DNA of 14,356 bases from Bacteroidota bacterium (lineage in GTDB: Bacteria; Bacteroidota; Bacteroidia; Bacteroidales; WCHB1-69). This document shows positions 1 through 6,090 of this stretch, piece after piece. Both the position numbers and the translations under genes were made by a program. The DNA lies in the NCBI GenBank assembly GCA_023392945.1, contig JAEWNB010000049.1, forward strand, positions 1 through 14,356, given 5' to 3'. A model generated the notes under the pieces. It worked only from the letters and a program-made list of their open reading frames with translations. It did not search any database and had not been told where the DNA came from. The first letter of the stretch is position 1. Each line of letters starts with the position of its first letter.

Positions 1-509
1 CCGGCTTTATAAATTTGGTTCCACGCAGTAACCACAAAGAAAAGTGAAGCAGCCGTGATAAGTGACCCCCCAATAATAAAGTAAGGTTTTATTTTCAGGT
101 CATTTAAAGCCGTCAATCCTAAAATTATGGAGCCCCCACCCACGATTCCGAGGCCGGTAGCAAGGTATGTCCTGAATGCTGCTTTTCTTAAAGCATTACC
201 TGCTGTGTAGGAATTTGCAAAATATTCTTTAGTAACATTGTCAATTCCTTTATATTTATAAGTTTCATAAATATTCATTTCTCTAAAACAGACAAGAGTG
301 TCAATTACATTGTTTTTTGAAATGGAAGTAATAGAGAGCCCATTATCAATGAGATAGCCGGTCTCATCTGAAGATAGTATTTTGCATATAATAGTATCGG
401 TTACTTTATTGCCGGTGTCATTCAGTTTAATGATGACAGCATCGATGCAGTTTTGTGCATTGGCAAATGATAATAATAATAAGGGAATGAATAGTATAAA
501 TCGTTTCAT
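1..509 (-). CDS. Secreted or membrane protein of unknown function, 3' end outside window
   Basis: An open frame runs from an ATG at 509 to the window edge (169 complete codons, no stop), so the C-terminus is missing. Residues 1-18 form a signal peptide (MKRF, a Leu-rich core, then ANA before Q19). Residues about 20-75 look like a small beta-rich domain of alternating hydrophobic strands (DAVIIKL, DTIICKIL, GYLIDNGLSITSISKNNV). This resembles the N-termini of many uncharacterised Bacteroidota exported proteins, though I cannot name the family. Two likely membrane helices follow, about 114-135 (Gly-rich) and 143-163. Cys21 is not in a lipobox, so this is probably not a lipoprotein. It lies 67 bp after guaB on the same strand but has its own -7 box at 531-538. 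I am confident it is a gene; the function is unknown. Confidence 0.8.
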   Translation of the reverse strand, partial: MKRFILFIPLLLLSFANAQNCIDAVIIKLNDTGNKVTDTIICKILSSDETGYLIDNGLSITSISKNNVIDTLVCFREMNIYETYKYKGIDNVTKEYFANSYTAGNALRKAAFRTYLATGLGIVGGGSIILGLTALNDLKIKPYFIIGGSLITAASLFFVVTAWNQIYKA

Positions 510-530
510 GGCATCATAATTTAAGAATTA

Positions 531-538
531 CAAATATA
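531..538 (-). promoter_or_regulatory. -7 promoter element of the unknown secreted protein gene
   Basis: Read on the minus strand this is TATATTTG, an exact match to the Bacteroidota -7 consensus TAnnTTTG. It lies 21 bp upstream of the ATG at 509. No convincing -33 TTG is visible. A 6-bp inverted repeat (534-539 with 547-552) overlaps it and may be chance in AT-rich DNA. Confidence 0.6.
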
Positions 539-576
539 CTATAATTGTATATGAAAACGATCTATAAAAATTTTTG

Positions 577-2052
577 TTACATTCCGGAACTGTAGTTCGG
601 AGACTCGCTGGTTATGGTAACATCATGGGGATGACTTTCAATAACACCAGCACTGGTAATCCTGCAAAATCCTGCTTTATGTAAGTCATTGATGTTAGCG
701 GCTCCGCAATATCCCATACCCGCCCTAAGTCCACCGGCCATCTGATAGATAACTTCATATAAATCGCCCTTAAAAGGAACCCTTCCGGTAATTCCTTCAG
801 GCACTAATTTCTTTATATCGCTTACTTCTGATTGCATGTATCGGTCTTTAGAGCCTTTTTGCATGGCTTCCAAAGAGCCCATGCCCCTATATGACTTATA
901 TTTTCTTCCGTTAAAAAGAATGGTTTCCCCGGGAGATTCTTCCACCCCTGCCAGCAGTCCTCCAAGCATTACTGAATTTGCGCCGGCTGCCAATGCTTTT
1001 ACTATATCTCCCGAATATCGGATACCGCCATCGGCAATTATCGGAATATTATAAGACTTAAGGGCTTTGTAAACCTGATAAACAGCGCTTAACTGAGGTA
1101 CTCCCACTCCGGCAACAACACGAGTCGTGCAGATTGACCCCGGTCCAATTCCCACTTTTATTCCATCAGCCCCTGCTTTAACAAGACAAAGTGCTCCTTC
1201 GGCAGTGGCTACATTTCCCACAACAACCTGAAGATTGGGATAAATACGCTTAATGTATTGTAAAACATCAATCACATTTTTGGAATGTCCATGGGCAGAA
1301 TCCAGTACAATTGCATCTACCCCGGCTCCAACTAAAGAGGCAATCCTTTCCATGGTGTCTTCACAAATACCGACCCCGGCAGCTACCCTCAAACGCCCGC
1401 GTTCATCTTTACAGGCATTGGGCTTGTCTTTTGCTTTTGTGATATCCTTGTATGTAATCAATCCAATTAAATGACCTTCATCGTCCACAACGGGCAATTT
1501 CTCTATTTTGTGATTCTGAAGAATGTCGGTGGCTTTTTTAAGGTCAGTATCATTAGAGGTTGTGATCAAATTTTCTTTAGTCATCACCTCTCTGATTTTC
1601 TTAAACATGTCTTTCTCAAATCGCAGATCCCGATTGGTTACAATACCTATTAATATATTGTCCTCGTTGATAACGGGAATCCCTCCGATTTTATACTCTC
1701 CCATAAGATGAATAGCATCTCCCACCGTCATGTCGGGGAAAATAGTTATCGGAGCGTTAATCATGGCGTTCTCAGCTCTCTTAACAGAAGAGACTTGTGT
1801 GGCTTGCTCTTCTATTGTCATGTTCTTGTGAATAACCCCAATTCCTCCCTCTCTTGCAATGGAAATGGCAAGTTTGGCTTCCGTTACCGTATCCATTGCA
1901 GCCGATATGAAAGGAATATTTAACATAATGTTTTGGGTAAAATGGGTCTGTAAATTTACCTCTCTGGGCAAAACAGCCGAATAAGAAGGTATTAACAAAA
2001 CATCGTCAAACGTTAACCCGTCTAACTTAACTCTATCTTCAATAAATGACAT
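577..2052 (-). CDS. guaB: Inosine-5'-monophosphate dehydrogenase
   Basis: This enzyme oxidises IMP to XMP with NAD+, the committed cytoplasmic step of GMP synthesis. The 491 residues match the usual bacterial length. The N-terminus has the family motif LTFDDVLLIPSYS (13-25). Two CBS domains (about 95-145 and 155-208) are inserted in the TIM barrel; in this family they bind adenine or guanine nucleotides and regulate activity. Catalytic features are intact: DSAHGH (251-256), the loop GIGPGSICTTR (301-311) with nucleophile Cys308, DGGIR (341-345), YRGMGS (388-393) and the flap Arg404-Tyr405. The ATG at 2052 gives the standard MSFIEDR-type start. The SPOR gene lies 53 bp upstream on the same strand, but an exact -7 box at 2076-2083 suggests guaB has its own promoter. 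No frameshift or missing key residue is seen. Confidence 0.98.
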   Translation of the reverse strand: MSFIEDRVKLDGLTFDDVLLIPSYSAVLPREVNLQTHFTQNIMLNIPFISAAMDTVTEAKLAISIAREGGIGVIHKNMTIEEQATQVSSVKRAENAMINAPITIFPDMTVGDAIHLMGEYKIGGIPVINEDNILIGIVTNRDLRFEKDMFKKIREVMTKENLITTSNDTDLKKATDILQNHKIEKLPVVDDEGHLIGLITYKDITKAKDKPNACKDERGRLRVAAGVGICEDTMERIASLVGAGVDAIVLDSAHGHSKNVIDVLQYIKRIYPNLQVVVGNVATAEGALCLVKAGADGIKVGIGPGSICTTRVVAGVGVPQLSAVYQVYKALKSYNIPIIADGGIRYSGDIVKALAAGANSVMLGGLLAGVEESPGETILFNGRKYKSYRGMGSLEAMQKGSKDRYMQSEVSDIKKLVPEGITGRVPFKGDLYEVIYQMAGGLRAGMGYCGAANINDLHKAGFCRITSAGVIESHPHDVTITSESPNYSSGM

Positions 2053-2075
2053 GGGATTGAAATTTTATTTTCGCA

Positions 2076-2083
2076 CAAAAATA
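2076..2083 (-). promoter_or_regulatory. -7 promoter element of guaB
   Basis: On the minus strand the sequence is TATTTTTG, an exact TAnnTTTG match, 23 bp upstream of the guaB ATG. A TTTG at 2103-2100 lies 16 bp further upstream and could act as a -33 element, slightly closer than usual. The site sits just after the end of the SPOR gene. Confidence 0.6.
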
Positions 2084-2105
2084 CAAAAAAACAATTTGCC
2101 AAAGG

Positions 2106-2507
2106 TTATAATTCAGTATAAAAAATTTTATCTTTTACAATAAATGCCCCTGGATATAGTTGTCGAATACTACCTAACACACTCAGAGCATCTAATCTGG
2201 TTCTGAAATTGCCTGCACGAACTCTGAAGTTGGGTTCTGAATAGGAAAGATATACTGCAATTTCGGGAAAAAGAAGCGAAAATTCGTCTAATACTTTTTG
2301 TGCATTTTTTTTGGAGTTGGTACCAGCAACGGCAATTAGCTGAATACGATATCCTTCAACTTTCCCCACTTTTTGCCATGCTGCAAGGTGCGCCTCTTCC
2401 ACCTCCTCGATGCCCGTTTCAATGTCGAATTTTACATTCATTTCTTGGGCATTTAATGGTATCAAACTAGAAATAATAAAAAGTAATATAACCCAATGTT
2501 TGAACAT
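2106..2507 (-). CDS. Small secreted SPOR-domain protein
   Basis: This is a 133-residue exported protein. Residues 1-20 are a signal peptide (MFKHWVILLF..., cleavage likely after LNA before Q21). A short acidic linker (about 28-42) is followed by a SPOR-like domain at about 51-128. That domain shows the typical pattern: YRIQLIAV as first strand, helix with KKNAQKVLDEF, PNFRVRAGNFRTRLDA, and the final strand AFIVKDKI. SPOR domains generally bind peptidoglycan strands lacking stem peptides, often at division sites. There is no transmembrane anchor beyond the signal, so it should be a soluble periplasmic protein. The gene is upstream of guaB on the same strand, and an exact -7 box sits 14 bp before its ATG. 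The domain call is strong; a role in division or wall remodelling is only inferred. Confidence 0.85.
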   Translation of the reverse strand: MFKHWVILLFIISSLIPLNAQEMNVKFDIETGIEEVEEAHLAAWQKVGKVEGYRIQLIAVAGTNSKKNAQKVLDEFSLLFPEIAVYLSYSEPNFRVRAGNFRTRLDALSVLGSIRQLYPGAFIVKDKIFYTEL

Positions 2508-2521
2508 GCTGATTTTTTTTG

Positions 2522-2529
2522 CAAAAGTA
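2522..2529 (-). promoter_or_regulatory. -7 promoter element of the SPOR gene
   Basis: On the minus strand this reads TACTTTTG followed by C, an exact TAnnTTTG match. Only 14 bp separate it from the ATG at 2507, so the mRNA leader would be under about 10 nt. No clear -33 element is seen. Confidence 0.6.
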
Positions 2530-2735
2530 GTGAAATTTATTTTTACAGCTGATTAGATTTTCATTCGCTCAATTTTAAATATACTATTTTGGGGAGGGTG
2601 CCGGCTTCTCTGTTGTGCTTTCCGATACAATTCGGATAATGCAAATTAAGTCCTCTTCTGTTTTTGTACTTCGTCAAAAAGAATTATCTAGTGAAACAAA
2701 TTTGAAAATCAAACGTATGAAACACAAATATTTTA
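2530..2735. other. Divergent intergenic spacer between the SPOR gene and mreB
   Basis: This is non-coding, AT-rich DNA between two outward-facing -7 boxes. It contains a short GC-richer patch near 2590-2610 and a 5-bp inverted repeat (2621-2625 with 2632-2636) too short to interpret. No small gene or riboswitch-like structure was recognised. Confidence 0.5.
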
Positions 2736-2743
2736 TATCTTTG
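2736..2743 (+). promoter_or_regulatory. -7 promoter element of mreB
   Basis: The sequence is TATCTTTG followed by CAG, an exact TAnnTTTG match, 20 bp before the mreB ATG. The predicted leader is only about 14 nt. A TTTG at 2701-2704 is too far upstream to be a normal -33 partner. Confidence 0.65.
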
Positions 2744-2763
2744 CAGACTTTAATTTTTGACAA

Positions 2764-3786
2764 ATGGGGCTTTTTTCAATTTTTACAAAAGAAATAGCAA
2801 TTGACTTAGGAACAGCGAATACTGTGATTCTTCATAATGATAAAGTGGTAGTTGATGAACCTTCCATTATTGCGATTGACAGAACAACCGGTGCTTTTAT
2901 GGCTGTTGGTAAGAGAGCATTGATGATGCATGGTAAAGTGCATGACAATATCCGTACAATCCGTCCTTTGAAAGACGGTGTTATAGCAGATTTCCAATCA
3001 ACGGAAATGATGTTGCGTGAATTAATTAAAATGACGGGTACTAAGGGTTATTTCTTTCCCCCTGCATTAAAAATGGTAATTTGTATTCCTTCCGGAATTA
3101 CTGAAGTTGAGGAAAGAGCTGTCAGAGATTCTGCCGAACAAGCCGGTGCAAAGGCAGTAAGAATGATTCATGAACCTATGGCAGCAGCTATCGGAATTGG
3201 AATTGATGTGCTGGATGCCAATGGAAATCTAATTATTGATATTGGGGGTGGAACAAGCGAAATCGCTGTTATTGCTCTTGGAGGTATTGTAACCAGCAAG
3301 TCTATTAAAACTGCGGGAGATGAGTTCAATTATGATATTCAGGAATATATGCGTAAAAAACATAATATTGCCATCGGAGAATCAACTTCTGAACAAATTA
3401 AAATAAATGTGGGGTCTGCAATCGAAGACCTTGAAAATCCCCCGGAAGATTATGAAGTGTTCGGTCGTGATTTGCTGCAGGGTATTCCTATTTCGGTTAA
3501 GGTTAACTACCGTGAAATTGCACAAGCATTGGACCGCTCCATATCTAAAATTGAAGCCGCTGTTATCAATGCCCTTGAAAATACTCCACCGGAATTATCT
3601 GCAGATATTTATAAAACAGGAATTTACATGGCCGGAGGCGGTTCTTTGCTCCGCGGACTTGATAAACGTATCGCCAAAAAAACAAAACTGAAAGTTCATG
3701 TTGCTGACGATCCTTTGAAAGCAGTTGCAAGAGGTACCGGCATCGCACTGAAAAACTTCGATAAATTCCCGTTCCTGATTAAATAA
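2764..3786 (+). CDS. mreB: Rod shape-determining actin homologue MreB
   Basis: MreB is a bacterial actin that forms membrane-associated filaments and positions the elongasome (MreC, MreD, RodA, PBP2) for lateral wall synthesis. The 340-residue length is normal. The start MGLFSIFTKE carries the amphipathic membrane-binding segment typical of the family, which supports the ATG at 2764. ATP-binding motifs are intact: phosphate-1 DLGTANT (14-20), CIPSGITEVEERAV (107-120), phosphate-2 DIGGGTSE (159-166) and the adenosine motif AGGGSLLRG (290-298). The C-terminus GTGIALKNFDKFPFLIK is typical of Bacteroidota MreB. Unusually for Bacteroidota, mreC, mreD, PBP2 and rodA do not follow; the next gene is a peptidase with its own promoter. 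The upstream region is promoter rather than gene. Confidence 0.97.
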   Translation: MGLFSIFTKEIAIDLGTANTVILHNDKVVVDEPSIIAIDRTTGAFMAVGKRALMMHGKVHDNIRTIRPLKDGVIADFQSTEMMLRELIKMTGTKGYFFPPALKMVICIPSGITEVEERAVRDSAEQAGAKAVRMIHEPMAAAIGIGIDVLDANGNLIIDIGGGTSEIAVIALGGIVTSKSIKTAGDEFNYDIQEYMRKKHNIAIGESTSEQIKINVGSAIEDLENPPEDYEVFGRDLLQGIPISVKVNYREIAQALDRSISKIEAAVINALENTPPELSADIYKTGIYMAGGGSLLRGLDKRIAKKTKLKVHVADDPLKAVARGTGIALKNFDKFPFLIK

Positions 3787-3825
3787 ATTTCAGCTTATCA
3801 TCTGTTTATTTTCGTCTTTTTTTCC

Positions 3826-3833
3826 TATTTTTG
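3826..3833 (+). promoter_or_regulatory. -7 promoter element of the S46 peptidase gene
   Basis: The sequence is TATTTTTG followed by CAGCCT, an exact TAnnTTTG match, 20 bp before the ATG at 3854. It lies in the 67-bp gap after mreB. TCTG at 3801-3804, 21 bp upstream, is a weak candidate -33 element. Confidence 0.65.
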
Positions 3834-3853
3834 CAGCCTAAAAACTGTAAAAA

Positions 3854-5998
3854 ATGAAAAAATTATTCTTAATCGTTTTTTGGAGCATCCTTTTTGTTCC
3901 TTTATTTGCTACTAATCCACCCGATGAGGGAATGTGGCTCCCTATGTTTATTAAAGATTATAATTACGCCGATATGCAAAAGCTGGGTCTGAGAATGACC
4001 CCGGAACAGATGTATGACGTGAATAATTCTTCTCTTAAAGATGCTATTGTTCAAATGGGAACTTTCTGTACAGGTGAAATAATTTCAAATGATGGACTTA
4101 TGCTTACCAATCATCACTGTGGCTTTTCATCCATCGCCGACCACTCGACAGAAGAACATGATTATTTGAAAAATGGTTTTTGGGCAAAAAATTATAGCGA
4201 AGAACTTCCTAACGAAGGACTTACCGCTACTTTTTTAATCCGGATGGAAGATGTTACCCATGTTATTCTTGATAGTCTCACTCCCGGAATCAAAAAAGCA
4301 GAAAGAGAAAAAATTATTGACAATCAAATAAAAGAACTACAAAAAGCCAATTCTGAAAATGGAAAATATACTGTTGTTATTAAGCCCTTCTATGAAGGAA
4401 ATGAATACTACATGTTTATTTACATTACTTATAAAGATGTTCGTTTGGTTGGAGCACCCCCGAGTGGTATCGGAAAATTTGGCGGAGATACTGACAACTG
4501 GATGTGGCCAAGACATACCGGTGACTTCTCAATATTTAGAATTTATACTGCCCCCGACGGCTCCCCGGCAAATTATTCTACTGAGAATATCCCTTTAAAA
4601 CCTAAGTATTATTTGCCTATTAGCCTTAAAGGTTTTGAAAAAGGAGACTACTCCATGGTTTGGGGCTACCCCGGTTCTACCAACCGTTTTATGACTTCCT
4701 TTGAAATCAATAATGTTGTTAATATTGATAATCCGGCTTTCGTTGCTGCCTGCGATGCCATTTTACCCATTATTAAAGATGCCATGAATAGCAGTGACAA
4801 AATCCGTATCGGATACGCTGACCATTATGCAAGTCTCTCCAATAGCTGGAAAAATAAACAAGGGGAAACTGCCAGTCTTATCAAATTAAAAGTTGCCGAT
4901 AAAAAAGTTCAACAGGAAATCGCTTTGACAAATTGGATTAACCAGGACACCCTGAGAATTCAGAAATATGGCAAGGCTCTCGAAAATATTGAAAAGGTGT
5001 GTAAAGAGATGGACCCCACTTCAATGAAGTGTTTTTGGTATGCCAATATTTCTCTTATTACTTCTAAAACTTTGATTTTGCCTTATAGAATGAAAGGAGT
5101 GCAACCGAATAAAGATGAAAAGAAATATTCTGAAGAGAAGATTAATACGCTTTTGACAAATTATAAAAAACTGATGGAAGGAACCGATCCTGCTACTGAA
5201 GCTAAAATTATTGAAGCAACGATGATTCTTTCTAAAACTCTGCCTGTTGAAAATCAACCTGATATTTTCACCTATATTGAAAAAGAATATAAAGGAGATT
5301 TAAAAGCTTATTCTCAAGCTATTATTAGTAAGTCCATTTTTGGATCACTGGAAAATTTTGAAAAATTTATTAGAAAACCATCCCTCAAAGTTTATGAGAA
5401 CGACCCTTTAATCAGATATTTCTATGCGGTTTTTGAAAATATTATCAAATATCAAAATGCTTATTTAAACATTGATACTAAACTGGGAACCCCACGTCGT
5501 ACCTATTTGGCTGCTATCAAAGAAATGGAAAAGGATCGACCAATGTATCCGGATGCAAACTTTACCATGAGAATGACTTATGGACAGATTTTGGATTACT
5601 TCCCTGTTGATGGTGTTCATTACCAATATTTTACTACTGATAAGGGCATTTTGGAAAAAGAAGTTCCCGGGGATCCCGAATTTGATGTTCCGGCTAAACT
5701 TAAAGAATTAATTCTGGCTAAGGATTATGGAAAATATGGGAAAAACGGATCTCTGCCGGTTTGCTTTTTGTCCAATAATGACATTACCGGAGGAAATTCC
5801 GGAAGCCCTGTTCTTAATGCCAATGGGGAGCTCATCGGCATTGCTTTCGACGGCAACTGGGAAGCGCTCAGCAGTGATATCGTTTTTAATAAAGACCTTC
5901 AAAGATGTATCAATGTGGATATCCGTTATGTCCTTTTTGTTATTGACAAATTCGCCGACGCAGGTCATCTGATGAAGGGAATGAATATTATTGAATAG
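3854..5998 (+). CDS. S46-family dipeptidyl-peptidase, DPP7-type specificity
   Basis: This periplasmic serine exopeptidase removes dipeptides from the N-termini of peptides and feeds amino-acid uptake. The 714 residues match the family length. A signal peptide covers about 1-19. The chymotrypsin-like triad is visible: His88 in TNHHCG, Asp224 in RHTGDF and Ser649 in GGNSGSP. Asn215, Trp216 and Asn330 match positions that, as I recall, bind the substrate amino terminus in S46 enzymes. A helical cap domain fills about 280-570. Eighteen residues after the catalytic Ser lies Gly667 (FDGNWE). In Porphyromonas gingivalis the equivalent position is Gly in DPP7 (hydrophobic P1) and Arg in DPP11 (Asp/Glu P1), so DPP7-like specificity is inferred. 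It has its own -7 box, and a long hairpin follows the stop. Confidence 0.95.
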   Translation: MKKLFLIVFWSILFVPLFATNPPDEGMWLPMFIKDYNYADMQKLGLRMTPEQMYDVNNSSLKDAIVQMGTFCTGEIISNDGLMLTNHHCGFSSIADHSTEEHDYLKNGFWAKNYSEELPNEGLTATFLIRMEDVTHVILDSLTPGIKKAEREKIIDNQIKELQKANSENGKYTVVIKPFYEGNEYYMFIYITYKDVRLVGAPPSGIGKFGGDTDNWMWPRHTGDFSIFRIYTAPDGSPANYSTENIPLKPKYYLPISLKGFEKGDYSMVWGYPGSTNRFMTSFEINNVVNIDNPAFVAACDAILPIIKDAMNSSDKIRIGYADHYASLSNSWKNKQGETASLIKLKVADKKVQQEIALTNWINQDTLRIQKYGKALENIEKVCKEMDPTSMKCFWYANISLITSKTLILPYRMKGVQPNKDEKKYSEEKINTLLTNYKKLMEGTDPATEAKIIEATMILSKTLPVENQPDIFTYIEKEYKGDLKAYSQAIISKSIFGSLENFEKFIRKPSLKVYENDPLIRYFYAVFENIIKYQNAYLNIDTKLGTPRRTYLAAIKEMEKDRPMYPDANFTMRMTYGQILDYFPVDGVHYQYFTTDKGILEKEVPGDPEFDVPAKLKELILAKDYGKYGKNGSLPVCFLSNNDITGGNSGSPVLNANGELIGIAFDGNWEALSSDIVFNKDLQRCINVDIRYVLFVIDKFADAGHLMKGMNIIE

Positions 5999-6013
5999 TA
6001 TCCTGTAAAATCC

Positions 6014-6065
6014 ATATAAGGTTTAAAGTGCAGATTCTTATTCTATTCTTTAAACCTTATATTTT
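6014..6065. terminator. Perfect 15-bp inverted repeat, probable terminator
   Basis: Positions 6014-6028 pair perfectly with 6048-6062, leaving a 19-nt loop. The arms carry the GG/CC core of AAGGTTT and AAACCTT. The plus-strand 3' side runs into TTTT (6062-6065), so it can act as an intrinsic terminator for the S46 peptidase gene. An imperfect -7-like TATATTTT at 6058-6065 overlaps it and could serve the next gene, but that is weak. Confidence 0.6.
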
Positions 6066-6090
6066 CTAAACCTCATCAACTCTTTTGACA

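Noticed and set aside
534..552. 6-bp inverted repeat as an operator for the unknown gene
   Set aside because: The arms are short and fully A/T apart from one C/G pair, so chance occurrence is likely.
2615..2797. 60-codon plus-strand open frame before mreB
   Set aside because: It overlaps the mreB start in another frame, spans the mreB -7 box and has no protein-like composition.
5708..5968. Opposite-strand open frame inside the S46 peptidase gene
   Set aside because: It is a shadow of the conserved GGNSGSP region, with no promoter and no family resemblance.
6085..6090. TTG as an alternative start for the GH3 fusion
   Set aside because: It only adds Met-Thr before an ATG that begins a normal export signal; the ATG at 6091 is more likely.
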